Below the pieces are notes generated by a model that made no database searches, was not told the origin of the DNA, and worked only from the letters and a program-made list of their open reading frames with translations. A DNA stretch of 64,000 bases from Nymphaea colorata (lineage: Eukaryota > Streptophyta > Magnoliopsida > Nymphaeales > Nymphaeaceae): positions 9,759,204 through 9,823,203 of the forward strand of contig NC_045139.1 in assembly GCF_008831285.2 (NCBI RefSeq). The letters are read 5' to 3'. Each line of letters opens with the position of its first letter. Position 1 is the stretch's first letter. Made by a program: the position numbers and the translations under genes. Shown piece by piece: positions 48,858 through 61,020 of the stretch.

Positions 48858-51590
48858 TGAGTCAGATTACAGATGCTAGATGAATGGGCAGACGTCTGCT
48901 CACAAGTTTTGTGATGTGAAAGGAGCTGACAAAGCCAAGTTGATCGCCGGAATTTTTTGTTAATTAGTTTGTAACTTGTAAATTCTGCTTATACAGTTCT
49001 TGATAAGTAATTCATGAAAATGGCTGAAGAAATGTTTGTCATTATGTGTTCACTATTTCTCATTTATTTTTGCTCCCTATTATTGACAACCCATCTAAAA
49101 TTCATCAGCTGAATAGATTTTTATTCTTTTGGCACACACAATTTTCAAGTGCTCTCACTTGATTGTGTGCAGTTTGAACTTCTACATCCATTAACGGATG
49201 CGTTTATGACAATCCATCGATGAGCCCCCCACCTCCCATTTCATAAAAGCAAAAACATGAAATAAAACAAGAATCAATGGATCCAGATGTTAAAAAACAG
49301 GACCATAATAAAGAGAGCTGCGATGAGCAGTACCATGTCGCTGGACGGATCTTGTCAAGCCGTGAGAATACTAGGGGAGAAATCGAGACCTTTTTCGAAG
49401 GTGAGAAAGGATCTGCGGAAAGAACTCTGTACATAAAACACAATTACAAAAAACTGAACTGAAAAGCAAAAACTACACACAGCAAAAGTACCAACAATTT
49501 GGGCAGGAACATACGGGGTTCCTCTAAGTTATGGATTTACCAAGCTATAAGCTATATAATTGTAGAGTTTCAACAGCAACATCTAATGGGGAGATGTTTT
49601 ATCCAGTAAGCAAGATGCATGTTGGATTTGTGCTTAGGATGGATGGTGCCCCTACCTTCCAAGGGTGACCTGATTCACCAAGGGCAGAGTGATGAATTTT
49701 TTTCAGGGGCGAGCCAAACGGTTCAATAAATTTATCCAAGTAGGGCCAAACTAAACTCGAATTCAAAAAATACATTACGCAACCAAAATTTTTTAATTTT
49801 TTTAATACCAATTTTTTTTTTCAATTACCTGGGGTCGGGCCATGGCCTAAGCGGGCCCCCCTCTCCCTCCACCCTAGATTCACCCAAGCCATCAACAGGA
49901 GCAATTTGGATTGCTTTCGGCCACCTACCAGCGAAAATACTTGTAGCCATCCACATTTGAAATTTGAGGAGTTGAGATTGGTGTTGAATGGTTGACAAAT
50001 CTGATCCAAATCTTCGAGCTTTAGCCTGATTTTTTCTTTGCTGACCTGTCACAATCTACTATTCCTCATGACCCAAATGCTTCAAATCGTGGTGTGAAAA
50101 CATAGCCAACAATCTTTCTTCTACAATACACCATTAATCTCAAGTCTCAAGTATCGTGTATATTACCATTTGTAGTCCAAAGAAGTAGCATTCATGGGAA
50201 TCAAACTAAAGACACATTGTTCCATGAACCTGCGCTATTTCTTGAGGTTGGGTTCATGAAATGACAACAATATGTTATAGTCACCAAATGACCTTTTTTA
50301 TGCCTTAGTACGGCACCTAACCTCCTCAAATTGAGAGGCCAGGATGAACTCAAATAGAAAACATGCATTTGGTAGAAATTCAAAACTGATATGAAGGTAG
50401 GGGAGTTCTTCACATTGGAAAAGAGCGCACAGGCACTGACCATATCACCATTTGCCATGGCAAATCTAATGTTACCATAAAGAAAACATAGTCCTTAAGG
50501 GGCCGTTTCGGAATAGTAACATTATGTTACTATTCCAAACACCTAACCCAAGAATTGGTTAGATACATTAGACACTTAAAAGTGTCTACCTATTGTTTGA
50601 GCATCAAACAGTACCAATGTTTTACTTGTGCCAAAAACGCATAAAGACTCATTTAATAATAGTAACAAGTTATTACTCTCTCATGAATCTGCTTTGGAAG
50701 AGGCACAACACTATGTTACCATGGCCTATGAATTTATAATTGAGATAAATTCATGGGACAGTTAACTTGCTACTGTTGCCAAACATGCTCTAAACAGCTT
50801 CTAAGAAGGTTATAACAAAGAAAAGAAAGCAAAGATTGGAGACATGGGAATTGAGGTAACCTGCTATTAATGAGCTTAGACGGCTGAGTTCCACTTTCCA
50901 GACTTTCATGGCACGATACACAATTCTAGCACTAGTCATCCGATCATGTTCTTGGGATCTGCCCAGCCTTTCCCGCGGGCCTGCAGGGGTCACGGTTGCG
51001 GTTGACGCCCTCAAACCAATGTCAATAAAATTGGGCTTTCAAGCCAAAACGACTCAACAATTTGGCGAGTCTAATCGTAATCGGAATTAGAATCATATAT
51101 GAGTCGGATTGATTAATGATCAGAAATAAGTTTCAAGCTTTAAAAAGCAAATAAAACTTAAAAAGTATTATAAAAGAAAAAAAAGAAAATTAAAAATAAT
51201 ATAAATGCATAAATACTTAAAAGGAAAAAATAAAACGTTAAAAACGTACATTTGCAGATAAATTTGGGCCCGGGTTTTGGATGTCGGGCCGGCTGGCCGG
51301 ATGCTCACGCTTGGCTAACTTTTGAATCGAACTAAAACAGGACCAATCAGACTTGAATAAGCGCCACTGCCTCAAACCATAAGAACCAAGCAAAAGCATA
51401 ACTTTCGTAGTTAATATATTGCTAACCACCTTACACCAATATTCGTGAGGCAGAAACAGCCAACACAATATATATGGTGATATGCTCATTTTGGCTTATA
51501 TTGGCACAGAACTGATCGTTAGCACTATACGTTCTTGCTATATAATGATAATAATAATAATGATTTTATTATTATTTTATTATTAAGGAT
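48858..51590. other. Intergenic region with dispersed repeat DNA
   Basis: The 3' end of the CMS1-like gene is followed by unrecognised sequence. Bases 49660-49880 contain CAGGGGCGAGCC and, 150 bases later, GCGGGCCCCCCTCTCCC, typical of the non-coding end of a plant transposon. A MITE-like block at 50.5-50.79 kb is listed separately. No gene is seen. Confidence 0.45.
50499..50791. mobile_element. MITE-like relative of the 7.9-kb element
   Basis: It opens with GGGGCCGTTTCGGAATAGTA and shares ACCTAACCCAAGAATTGGTT and the ACACTTAAAAGTG block with the element at 7933. The right end (CTACTGTTGCCAAACATGC) is only weakly complementary to the left, so this copy is longer, more diverged or composite. 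Confidence 0.5.
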
Positions 51591-52467
51591 GATGATGATG
51601 CCGCTCTTAAAACTTGGAAGCATAAAAAAAAATGCTTCGCCGTTGTCAGTTGGTTTGCCGATAGATGAACAATCTGTTAAGACAAAAGGCATACACAGTG
51701 CCGTCTCCAGTGATGAAACCCGGTTACTCGCTTTAATCCATTTTTCATATGCCATTAAAAGTGGGAGTAAGGTTGTGCGGATGATTTAGATAGTATTATC
51801 AGATATTTTGTTTTGTATACATATTCATCTACTCCTATTTGATAAAAAATTAAATTTAGATTTAACTAGCAGTTGAATTTGATTTTTTCGTAAAATTTTA
51901 TTAACAAATAAAGTGAATACATATACGATTATGGCAAACATCCAAACTTGAGTATTTGTAATAAAAAGATGACTATATGAAAATTTTCGACATAGTTGTG
52001 TACGATATATTTGAATTCGACTTCGAGTCAAATTAAGTAGCTAGCATCCACTTAATCGGATATGCTAATACATAGTGATATCCTATCACTAGAAAAAACT
52101 TTGGATCATGCATTCAAGAATCTTGTGTGCAACTGGTATGAGCTCTCTTTCTGTCTCTGCGATCTCTCTTACACATGCACATGACTCACAAGTGTGGTCT
52201 GCAAAAGAAATTAAAGATTAACTGAAAGAAACGAATGTTGGTCATTATCATAAATAGCTCTATGAACTATTTTCATCATCAATTGTGTTCCGTGCAGTCT
52301 CTTCCAGGATTGATGACGAGTTCTACGCACTGCATCCATTTACTCACAACCGAGTAGTTTTGAAGAAATATTCAATGAACCAATCCGGCACGAAAGCTTC
52401 TAAGTTTAGTAGAGGCTGGATGAAGAAGAGGAGCACCATATCCGCCATCCACACCGCCGACGAACTT

Positions 52468-54465
52468 TCAGGCGTTCGAATCGCTGGAGTTCGTCTTATT
52501 GATCACACTCTCCAGAAAACAGATCAGCAAGCCCATGACAACGACGGCGGAGATGTATCCTTCCATCCAAACTGCACCGGGCTTGAGGATGCTTAGACCT
52601 ATGAGCACATTGGTAACTCCCAGAAAAACTGCAGTTGCTCCGATGAGTTTGTGAAGCAAATTCCACTGAGGCCTGAGTCTATGCCCTTCCTGTGGCGTAT
52701 AAAGCAAAGCAGCAACCTACACCAACATAAGCAAAGAAGGGAAACTAAAAGATAGAACAACTACGAATCTAGATCGATGATCAACCCATATTCAAGAATA
52801 CTCAGAGTGATCATTGTGAAGTAACAGCCACAGAAGTTTCAATGAAGGACTGTGTGGTACCTGGAAGCTGGAAAGGAGAAAGAGTATGTACGCGACAATC
52901 CGGTGACCGGAATTTACAGCTGTGGCTGGATCTCTAAGCTGAAATCCGGTGAAAAAGCCAATTGTCCCGATGCTGTAAGCAAACAATTGGCAAGATATAT
53001 GTGCATAATACCATGCCTGATTCTCAGGCTTGTAGATCTTCAAGTACCTAGCCAGCATGGCGCCGATCGGGAGTAGAATTCCCCAAGTAATACCATTCAG
53101 TATGCCATGATTCTGCAACTTCAAATTCTTGTTATTAGCTTGAAGTTCTTACCGTATCTTAGGTTTGTGTTGGTAGCACCACACAGGTGGAGGTAAAGTT
53201 GGAGACTTGTAAAAAGTGTGTTGCGATAAGAACCTAAGTCAAGTTCTTGAGCTTTAGCATTATCATGAGGATGTGCCCGTAAAAGGGCATTTGATAAAAA
53301 AACAAGTTTAAAATTTTGGAATATATGTTTTAAAACACATGTTTCAAGAGCATTATGTTCTTGTTCTAGAAAAATTTGCATGATTGTAGAAGTCTATACT
53401 AATACCTTGTTTTCTATATCAAGAACATGTTCTTTAAACATGTTTTCTATAATCAGATCTCGTTACTTTTCAAAGAAAGCTTAGTATTTTGACTTCTAAA
53501 ATTATTAATTACTCTGATTTGCCAAAGCTAGTTGAAGCTATATGATCTTCATTTCCCAAAAGCAATGAAGTGAAAGATTTTTTTTTTTTTGGAAACTAAA
53601 AGAACAGGGACCTAAACTTTTTTGGGCTTATGAAAGGATTTTCTGTTTTTAGGGGAACTATGAATTTTTTTTGTACGTCAAATAAAATGTTATTAGAGCA
53701 ATTAGCCTCTTAAAATTGTGTTTGATACCCCAAAAACTATTTATTGGCAGTTAGAAAATAGAAAGGAAAAGGAGAAAAGCAGAATTCTCTCACCTTCTTC
53801 TTCCTTGCCAGCGGATCCGCAGTACTGGCGCCGGCCAGGACCGTGGTATTAGACTGCAAGTTCAGTCGGCGGACCATGGTATTAGACTGCAAGTCCAGTC
53901 GGCCCTTCGAGTTCAGGTTCGGAAAGTCGGTCCCGTGAACCGCCGGCTTCGAGCCCACCATCGACCCACCGGCCTGCCACACGTGGTTGACGGACGTCTT
54001 CCCCCGCGGTATCCCAACAGTCGCGAATATCCTCATCATCCCGCCCGAGACATCGGCCTCCAACCCAGAGACCTCCATGCTTATGGGCGACGGCTCGACG
54101 GAGCTGTAACTGGTGAGGTTGTAGGTCTCGACTGTCATCCCGCCGTCGGCGCCCCGGAAAGCGAGCAGGGCCTGAGCGCCGATCATTCCCTGGCCCACGG
54201 GGTTTATGGCCCACGCAACCCAGCCGAAGGGGGTGGCCGGCGGCGCGACGAAGGCGAGGTCGAGGGAAGAACTGGCAGAGCGGAAGGACCAGTGGAGGAA
54301 GGCCCCCAGTTGGGGAAGGTCCTCACAGTGGTCGAACGATCGGCCCTTGGGGAATGTCTGGGAGAGGCATTGCTGGGAGGAGCCAGGTGTCGCCTTGGAG
54401 AAGAGAAGGAAGAAGAGGAATGCTAGAGTTGGAGGGAAGCGAGGGAGGAGGCACGAAGACTCCAT
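52468..54465 (-). CDS. Cytochrome b561 and DOMON domain protein, copy A (390 aa)
   Basis: Minus-strand exons are 54465-53794, 53112-52861 and 52716-52468, all phase 0. A signal peptide (1-30) precedes a DOMON domain (~45-175) with candidate haem ligands Met94 (GQGMIGAQ) and His161 (VNHVWQ). A cytochrome b561 membrane domain (225-~370) follows. The four b561 haem histidines are present: His226, His262, His294 and His330. Such proteins (CYBDOMs) pass electrons, probably from ascorbate, across the plasma membrane to apoplastic acceptors. The closest Arabidopsis relatives I know are At4g12980 and its 'auxin-responsive' (AIR12-like) kin, about 395-400 aa. The linker holds an 11-residue duplication (LDLQSNTMV/LNLQSNTTV, 33-bp period near 53846-53911). 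A TATATAT sequence sits only about 30 bases before the ATG. Copy B lies 3 kb away. Confidence 0.93.
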
Positions 54466-54494
54466 GGCTGTGGTGCGTGCTCAAAGCGAGACAG

Positions 54495-54506
54495 AGAGAT
54501 ATATAT
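54495..54506 (-). promoter_or_regulatory. TATA-like box of b561/DOMON copy A
   Basis: GATATATATCTC is about 30 bases before the ATG and is kept at the same place in copy B (59481-59492). It could give a very short leader, or it could serve the opposite-strand gene. Function is inferred. Confidence 0.4.
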
Positions 54507-54629
54507 CTGGGTGTTGGGGAGTTTAGTGTGGTAAGAGAGTGATGAAGCCAACCTGGTTTAGATTGCCTGGTGCACAAGTGTGGATCGTCTGCCATTTTTG
54601 GACCAATCTTTAGCCGTTCCATCTCCAGC

Positions 54630-55080
54630 TCTCTGGTTCAGTAAGGAAGGTTTGGATGCGCATCTTGGGATTCGAGTTCTCGGGAAAAACTTGCCGACGC
54701 CTTTTTTGCCAAGCCGGAGGGATAGAGAAAGAATTCAGGAAGGGAACAGAAACGATAAGAATGAGAAGTTCTGGAGGAGGAGGAGGAGTGGAAGAAGAAG
54801 AAAAACGTTTCCACCCGCCATGCACAAAAAATCTCGCGGGTTGCATCTTCTCCTCAGTGGCTGCAGTACTTTTTCGATGGGTTCCCCTCCTCTGTTGGAA
54901 TCACACTATCTTCCCTCGAACTGGAAGCGATTTGGGATGCTTTATTTTCCTTTGAAGAATTATTACTATTAATTTGTCATTGCTGCTTCTTCTTTTTAAG
55001 CATGTCGCGGGAGATTCAAGAAGGTTTTGAATTGGGTGACGGCTGCAGTGCACAACAAGGAAGTGAACTGAAGGTTAGGA
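54630..55080 (+). pseudogene. Truncated CMS1 5' fragment A
   Basis: The strand shows the same order as CMS1 exon 1 and the start of intron 1. A GAAGAAGAAGAAAAACG stretch is followed by CCATGCACAAA, CAGTACTTTTTCGATGGG and TCCCTCGAACTGGAAG. The intron-1 words TTATTACTATTAAT and TTTTTAAGCATGT come after that. The start region and the long basic coding stretch are mostly missing, the GGTACC donor is gone, and no later exon is present. It is a dead copy carried with b561/DOMON copy A. Confidence 0.85.
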
Positions 55081-56440
55081 AGAAAAACAAAAGAACCGGA
55101 GGGATTAATGCTGGTGAAGAAAAGGAATGGAGATCAAAGAATGCAGCGATTTGATGTGTGAATAAACTGCAGCGAAGTAGAACAGAGCAAAACACAGAGA
55201 AAGTAACGCACAGAAAAAAGGTAAGAAGATTTCTTTCACATTGCAATTGAGGGATGATGAAAGAAACAGAAGAATAAAAAATAAGATCAATTCTGTTAAA
55301 ACGTAACCAGTTAGCGCTGCCTTCATGCGAAAAGTGAGAACCTTTTAGACTCTTAATCCAAACAACCTACTAATAAATTCAGAATTGGTGGTTAAGCTGA
55401 ACCTAATTTGCTAAGAGCCTCATAACTTAAGGGCAAATTTATGTACTTATTGCTTTTCCCTTCCAATCTTTTCACTTTTTTGAGGGACTCGAGATATACA
55501 CCTTCTTCATTTCCTTCCCCTTCCTCTTTTTTTTTCTTCCTTGTTAAAAGATAATAAAATTCAATCCTTCTTTTCATCTAAATAAGGTGCGGTATATCAT
55601 TTCTAAAGCTAAAAGAATGCCCCTTAAAATAATATCATAAATTAATACAACAGATGGCTTCTAATTTCAGAACCAAGACTGATCTAAGATCCTTTTTGTG
55701 TGAAATTCTTAGTGGACTCAATATATTTGATTTGAAGCAGATATCTAACCAAAACATTATGCAAAAATCAGATATGAAAAAAAAAAAATTAACATCTAAT
55801 TAATAAATTGGATCGATTTGAATTTAAGAAATTACATACGATCAGATTCAAATTCAGATTTGGATATATATATATATAACCCGAATATATTTGGATATAG
55901 ATTTAGATCATATTTATTTTTGAACAAATATTTTATATCTAATACTCTTATATTTTCAAAATTAGCTAAATTCAGTTCAAAATTCAGGTTTGGATATGAA
56001 TTTAAAGATCAGATTCAGATTGCAAAATCGGATTTCAAATTCATATTCAGATATGACTTTTTTCGGATCGTATTTGAATCCAAAAATATAAATATCCAAA
56101 AAAAAAAATGTATGGTTAAGAGTATATGCAGTTTGAATCTGATCCATTGACATGCCTATAAACAAATACTAGATTTTACCATTATGTCAAAAAAGAATAT
56201 TTAAGATTTCAGTTTATTACCAAACTCTCATATTTGAAGTCAGATGGGAGGAAGTCTGACCTTAAATTCATGAATCTAAGATTCTTAATAATAAGAATCT
56301 TAATAATAAGAAATCATCTCATATCTCAGATCCGAGCATGTTAAATGCCCCCTAAGGGAAAAGAAATCAGCTGCAACTTGCAAGTTAATTCTATTAGATC
56401 GATTTATCAGTTTCCATAGACAAGTCATGGCTGCATTTCC
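55081..56440. other. AT-rich spacer between duplication units
   Basis: Contains another copy of the dispersed repeat family at 55780-56140 (AACATCTAATTAATAAATTGGAT onward, with a TATATATATATA insertion near 55865). No gene is recognised. Confidence 0.5.
55780..56140. repeat. Dispersed-family copy related to the 27.5- and 34.7-kb repeats
   Basis: It shares AACATCTAATTAATAAATTG, GAATTTAAGAAATTACAT, GATCAGATTCAAATTCAG and AATATCCAAAAAAAA in the same order as the other loci. Confidence 0.6.
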
Positions 56441-56793
56441 ATATTATTGTTGTTGGAACTTGAAAGCATGAAAAGTATTGCAGTTGGATAGCCGATCCAT
56501 GCAGAATCCCTTGAAGCAAAAGGCATGCACAATCACGTCACAATTAATGAAACCCGATTAATCGCTTTAATCCACATCTCACGTGCCGTTATGAGAATGA
56601 AGCAGCGATCCCAATGATGTACTTAGATATTTTTTGTACCTAAATTCATGTTCTCCTATTTGATAAAATATTTAGATCTAATTAACAGTTGAATTAAAAT
56701 TTGGTATATGTTTTTCTTAGCAAATCCAATTACTATGTAAAAGATTTGGCAGACATCCAAACCAGATTTCATAGAAAACAAGGATATTGCTGT

Positions 56794-56798
<5 letters not shown>

Positions 56799-56830
<32 letters not shown>
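56799..56830. repeat. (TA)n microsatellite
   Basis: About 16 TA units, 260 bases beyond the stop of b561/DOMON copy B. Confidence 0.9.
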
Positions 56831-56832
<2 letters not shown>

Positions 56833-57090
56833 CTGATTAATTGTACAAAACGAAGGTTGGTCATCACCATAAACTTAATTCCCATGATTATGTCCCTTGC
56901 AGTCTCTTGTAGGATGACAAAGTTCTATGATCTGTTGCATCCATTAATTCACAACCACGCACATTTTAACGCAAAACCCAAGATCTCGGGGGCAACACTA
57001 GCATGAAAAATTAATCTAACGACAGTAGAGGTTGGAAGATCGATGAAGAGGAGAGCATCTGCCATTGACACAACCGATGAACTTTTAGTT

Positions 57091-59451
57091 TCAGGGGTTT
57101 AAATTTTCACCGTGTTTCTTCCTCGCAACGAGAATAACTTTCACAACACAGAATAACAAGCCCATGGCGGCAAGGAGGGAGATGTATGCGCGCCTCCAGA
57201 TTTCTCCAGGCCTGAGGATGTTGAAGCCTATGAACACATTGGCAACTCCCACGCCAGCCGCAGCAACTATAATCAGTTTGTGAAGGAAAGCCAACACGGC
57301 CTTGGAGTTCTCTTCCTTTGGCTTCCAAAGGCAAAGTGCAACCTAGACCAACATAAACAACAAAAATCAAGTCTTGGCTCTTTATAAAACAAACAATAGA
57401 ACAGGTCCCGAATCAACATGAATCCATATTCAAGAAGGGATCATCTTAATCAGAGCAGAAGCACAGGAAGGAAGTTTCAATAAAGGGCCGTGTTCTACCT
57501 GTAGGCCGCATAAGGAGAGGAGTATCCACGCCAAATTCTGGTGGGTGGAGTGTTCAACTTCAAGAGATTTACTTCCGAGATGAATTCCAACGAAGAGGCT
57601 AACGATCCCAATGGAGTACGCAAATGATTGGGAACACAGGAATGCGCAAGACCATGCTCGATTCACAGGCCGCTGGGACGGGACGAAAGCTAGCGCGGCG
57701 CCGATCGGAAGCAGAATTCCCCAACTTATACCACTCAGTACGCCATGAATCTGCAACATTCAGAAGCTGGAAGCTGTTTGAAGGCGTTACAAGAGATTAT
57801 GGATGTTTTTTTATTCTTTCATTGCTAATTGAATGAGAATCAAGGATACCTTCAATCGTAACGTGATTGTTTATATTTGTATTAATATTTTGCAAGTGCT
57901 TTGTGTGTGCATATGTACGTTATAAATAATCATTATGAACCATTCAATCAATTTGCATGATATAATGAGGAAGGTACTTTTAGAAGAAAGCAAATAATGA
58001 TCAGTATCTTTTATTTTGAAAAATATTAGTTAATTTGATCTACTCTTGTTGAATAACTTATTTGTCTGTGGATTCTTTCCGAAAGATTGCAGCCATTATA
58101 TGATCTTCATTTCCTTAAGCCAATGCATTGGAAGAATTTTTTTTTGTGCATACGACCAAAGCATTTCTTAGAAAACAAATGAACCCGATGAAACAAAAAC
58201 TTTTTCAGCTAAATAAAGCTTCTTTTTGGTCTCTAGAGCAATCATGAAGATCATTTTATACATCCAAAAAATGAAAGGAAACTTGGGATTGTTCAACTAT
58301 AGGGATGTTTTAGTGCAGTTAGCTTCTTAGAGGGTGTTCGAAAACCCTAAAAATTGTTTTCCTTTTTATAAAAAAAGAAAGAACTCTTTTACCAAGACAA
58401 AATCATCATCCCTAAAGTAACTAAAACCTGCTAGCTGCCTGAGAGCTACAAAAGAGTCGCTATATTAGTGCGATTTACGGTATGTCAAATACACTTTTGG
58501 TCTTGCTTTAGCAAGAGCTTATAATATGTGTGTGAAGAAAATTAAATGGTGTCTCCAGCTATTAAAAATCATTGTTCTTTCTGTTATTTTTCTTTCAACC
58601 ATTCAACCATTCATCATGATAAATCAACCATCCTTTCTCTCTCTCATTATATATATATATATAAAATCAGTTGCTAATGCTCGTGTTTTAGAAGTTTATA
58701 AATATTTGGTCATTGGGGCAATCGGATACATATAAGAGAAGGAAGAAGCAGGGGAAGAGGAAAAGCAGAAGGCTCTTACATGCTTCATACGTATCGGAGC
58801 ATCTGTGGCAGAAATTGAATTCTCGCGATCCAGCGAACCTGCAGTCCCGGCGGAGAAGATCATCTTCGCAGACTGTAACTCGAGTCTGCCCTTAGAGCTC
58901 AGGTTCGGACGTTCGAGCCTGTGAACGCCCGGTTTGGAACCCACCATCGACCCTCCAACCTGCCACACGTGGTTGATGGAAGTCTTCCTCGACGGCACAT
59001 GAACCGTCGCAAATATCATCATCAACCTGCCTGAGACGTCGGCTTCCAACCCAGAGACCTCCATGCTTATGGGCGACGGCTGGACGGAGTTGTAACCGGA
59101 GAGGTTGAATGTCTCGACAGCCATGCCGCCGTCGGCGCCCCGGAAGGCAAGCAGGGCCTGAGCGCCGATCATTCCCTGGCCCACGGGGTTGAGGGCCCAT
59201 GCGACCCAGCCGGAGGGGGTAGCCGGCGGGGCGACGAAGGCGAGGTTGAGGGAGGAATTGGAAGGGCGGAAGGACCAGTGGAGGAACGCGCCGAGTTGGG
59301 GAAGGTCCTCGCAGTGGTCGAACGATCGGCCCTTGGGGAATGTCTGGGAGAGGCATTGCTGGGAGGAGCCAGGTGTCGCCTTGCAGAAAAGAAGGAAGAA
59401 GAGGAACGCTAGGGTTGGAGGGAAGCGAGGGTGGAGGCACGAGGACTCCAT
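57091..59451 (-). CDS. Cytochrome b561 and DOMON domain protein, copy B (391 aa)
   Basis: Minus-strand exons are 59451-58780, 57750-57499 and 57342-57091, with the same phase-0 structure as copy A. The signal peptide and DOMON domain are nearly identical to copy A, including GQGMIGAQ and VNHVWQ. The membrane domain is much more diverged. His226, His294 and His329 remain, but the position matching copy A His262 is Phe261 (SCAFLCSQ instead of YYAHISCQ). The conserved ARY segment after the first helix reads AFVPS. One b561 haem should therefore lack an axial ligand. The frame is open and splice sites are intact, so it is not an obvious pseudogene. It may be a one-haem variant or may be drifting. 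The linker differs from copy A and ends in IRMKH. Confidence 0.9.
57843..58700. other. Intron 1 of b561/DOMON copy B
   Basis: AT-rich intron sequence, longer than the matching intron of copy A (about 1.03 kb against 0.68 kb). A TATATATATATAT run lies near 58650. No hidden coding feature is seen. Confidence 0.5.
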
Positions 59452-59579
59452 GGCTGCGGCGGGTGCTCAAAGAGAGACAGAGAGATATATATCTGGCTTT
59501 TGGGGAGTTTAGTGTGGTAGGAGATTAATGAAGCCAATCTGAGCTTGGATTTTCTGCCATTTATGGAGCAATGTTTTGC

Positions 59580-61020
59580 CGTTCCCTCTCTCTCTCTCTC
59601 TCTCACACACACAGGTTCAGAAGGGAAGGTTTGGATGCGCCTGGTTGGGATTGTAGTATTCCAGAAAATCTTGGCAACGCCTTTTTTGCCATGCCGGATG
59701 GATGGACATCGCAATGCTTCAGAGGAGGACATGGAGAATAAAGGCGAAGAAGGGCAGGAGGCCCCCCTAGGCCCTAAGCCCCAGGGAAGCAAGGCCCTCC
59801 CCAAGAAACTGCGTTTCTTTGAAGGCCCCAAGCCAACCTACACCTATGCGGAAGCCATCCATGAGAGAAGAAGAGAGCAGCACGTGAAAGAAAGGAAGAA
59901 GAAGAGCAAGAAGCAGGAGAAGGATGAGGAGGAGGAGGAAGAGGCTGCTCTGGTGAAGGAGGAGGAGGAGAAGAAGAACGCTTCCACCATCATGCATAAA
60001 GAATCTCAGCGGATACATTTCCTTCCCAACAGCTTAATTGCCTTTTTGGTAGGCTCCGATCCTCTGTTGGAGTCTCACTATCTTCCTCAATTGGAAGAAA
60101 TTTCAGGTACCCTTGTTTTCCTTTTATGAATTATTATTATTAATTTGTTATTGTTGCTTCTTCATTTTTAAGCATGTTGGAGATAGAATAAGGTCTTGGA
60201 TTGGACGAGGGCTGTATGTCCTGTAGCTAGAATGCGGCAAATTCTTAATGGTAGTGCGAAATGTTGGTACTTGTGGCAATTCTGTAGCGGGTGATAGAGG
60301 TGGTGGCAGAAGGATTTTTTGGGCTGGTAGGCCATCCTCATAGTTCAGTATTATTGAGGTTTGGCATTTGGTCTTCTTGTTTAGTAATAGTCTTTTGACT
60401 TCTTTTATGGTTGAGAATGGTTGCAGTAAACTCATAGTTGGTTTGTCTTAGTGGTCTTGGGAGGAGTTATGATCTTTCTAATCACTCATAGCGCTTGTGG
60501 TGGCTGCAAATTGAATGGGTAATGGCAGCTAGCTTGATGTTAGAATTACAGAGTAATTCCTGGAGCAAGCTTCCTACCATGGTCATGTTCCTGTGCATTA
60601 TTTGAGGTCAGTGGAGGAACTGCAAAACAATATGGAATATCAAGGAAAGAAGTTTCATCATTTATAAAGAGATATAAGGATGAACAATTTGTGTTGCAGA
60701 AAGTGGTTTCCCATCTTTTGGCCATAGTTTATACAATTTTTGACATTTCTGTGTTCGCTTGTTGCTCATTATCACATCCAAGTGCCATGTGCATATTTGT
60801 ATGAGTAGAATCTTAATCCTAACACTATATTTTGCGTAGTTAGATTTGAAGGAGGTCGAGATGTTTGAAACTTGAACAGGTTTATAAGATCTATTTTTGG
60901 TGACTCATGGAAGACATTGTGAAAGCCAGCTTGTGGAAGGAGTTGATGCAGGAAGGCCTGCTGTGCTTATCACCTGCGCTTCAGCTTTGAGGTCCTTGCA
61001 ACTGCCCAGGTATGTGTTTA
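59580..61020 (+). pseudogene. Broken CMS1 copy B (exon 1, intron 1, exon 2)
   Basis: A stretch at 59700-60107 can be read as a diverged CMS1 exon 1 (AIHERRREQHVKERKKKSKK, then LLESHYLPQLEEIS) and keeps the TTTCAG|GTACC donor. Intron 1 is recognisable throughout. The exon-2 equivalent (about 60842-61009) has lost several segments compared with the intact gene, reads out of frame, and contains an early stop. It still ends at a CCCAG|GTATG donor. Exons 3-6 are absent. Similarity continues about 130 bases into intron 2 and ends near a TATATATA run. No full protein can be made. A short exon-1 transcript with an open frame remains possible. Confidence 0.87.

Noticed and set aside
49277-49462. Small open frame MDPDVKKQDHNKE... 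downstream of the CMS1-like gene
   Set aside because: No motif, no splice support and no similarity that I can recognise.
53882-54526. Long open frames on the strand opposite b561/DOMON exon 1 (and the same near 59.2 kb)
   Set aside because: They are shadows of the GC-rich coding exon on the minus strand. They recur in copy B only because the exon does.
59545-60129. Calling the 59.5-kb CMS1 copy an intact short gene
   Set aside because: Its open frame begins upstream of the homologous exon and stops in intron 1. The exon-2 remnant is disrupted and exons 3-6 are missing, so it is listed as a pseudogene.
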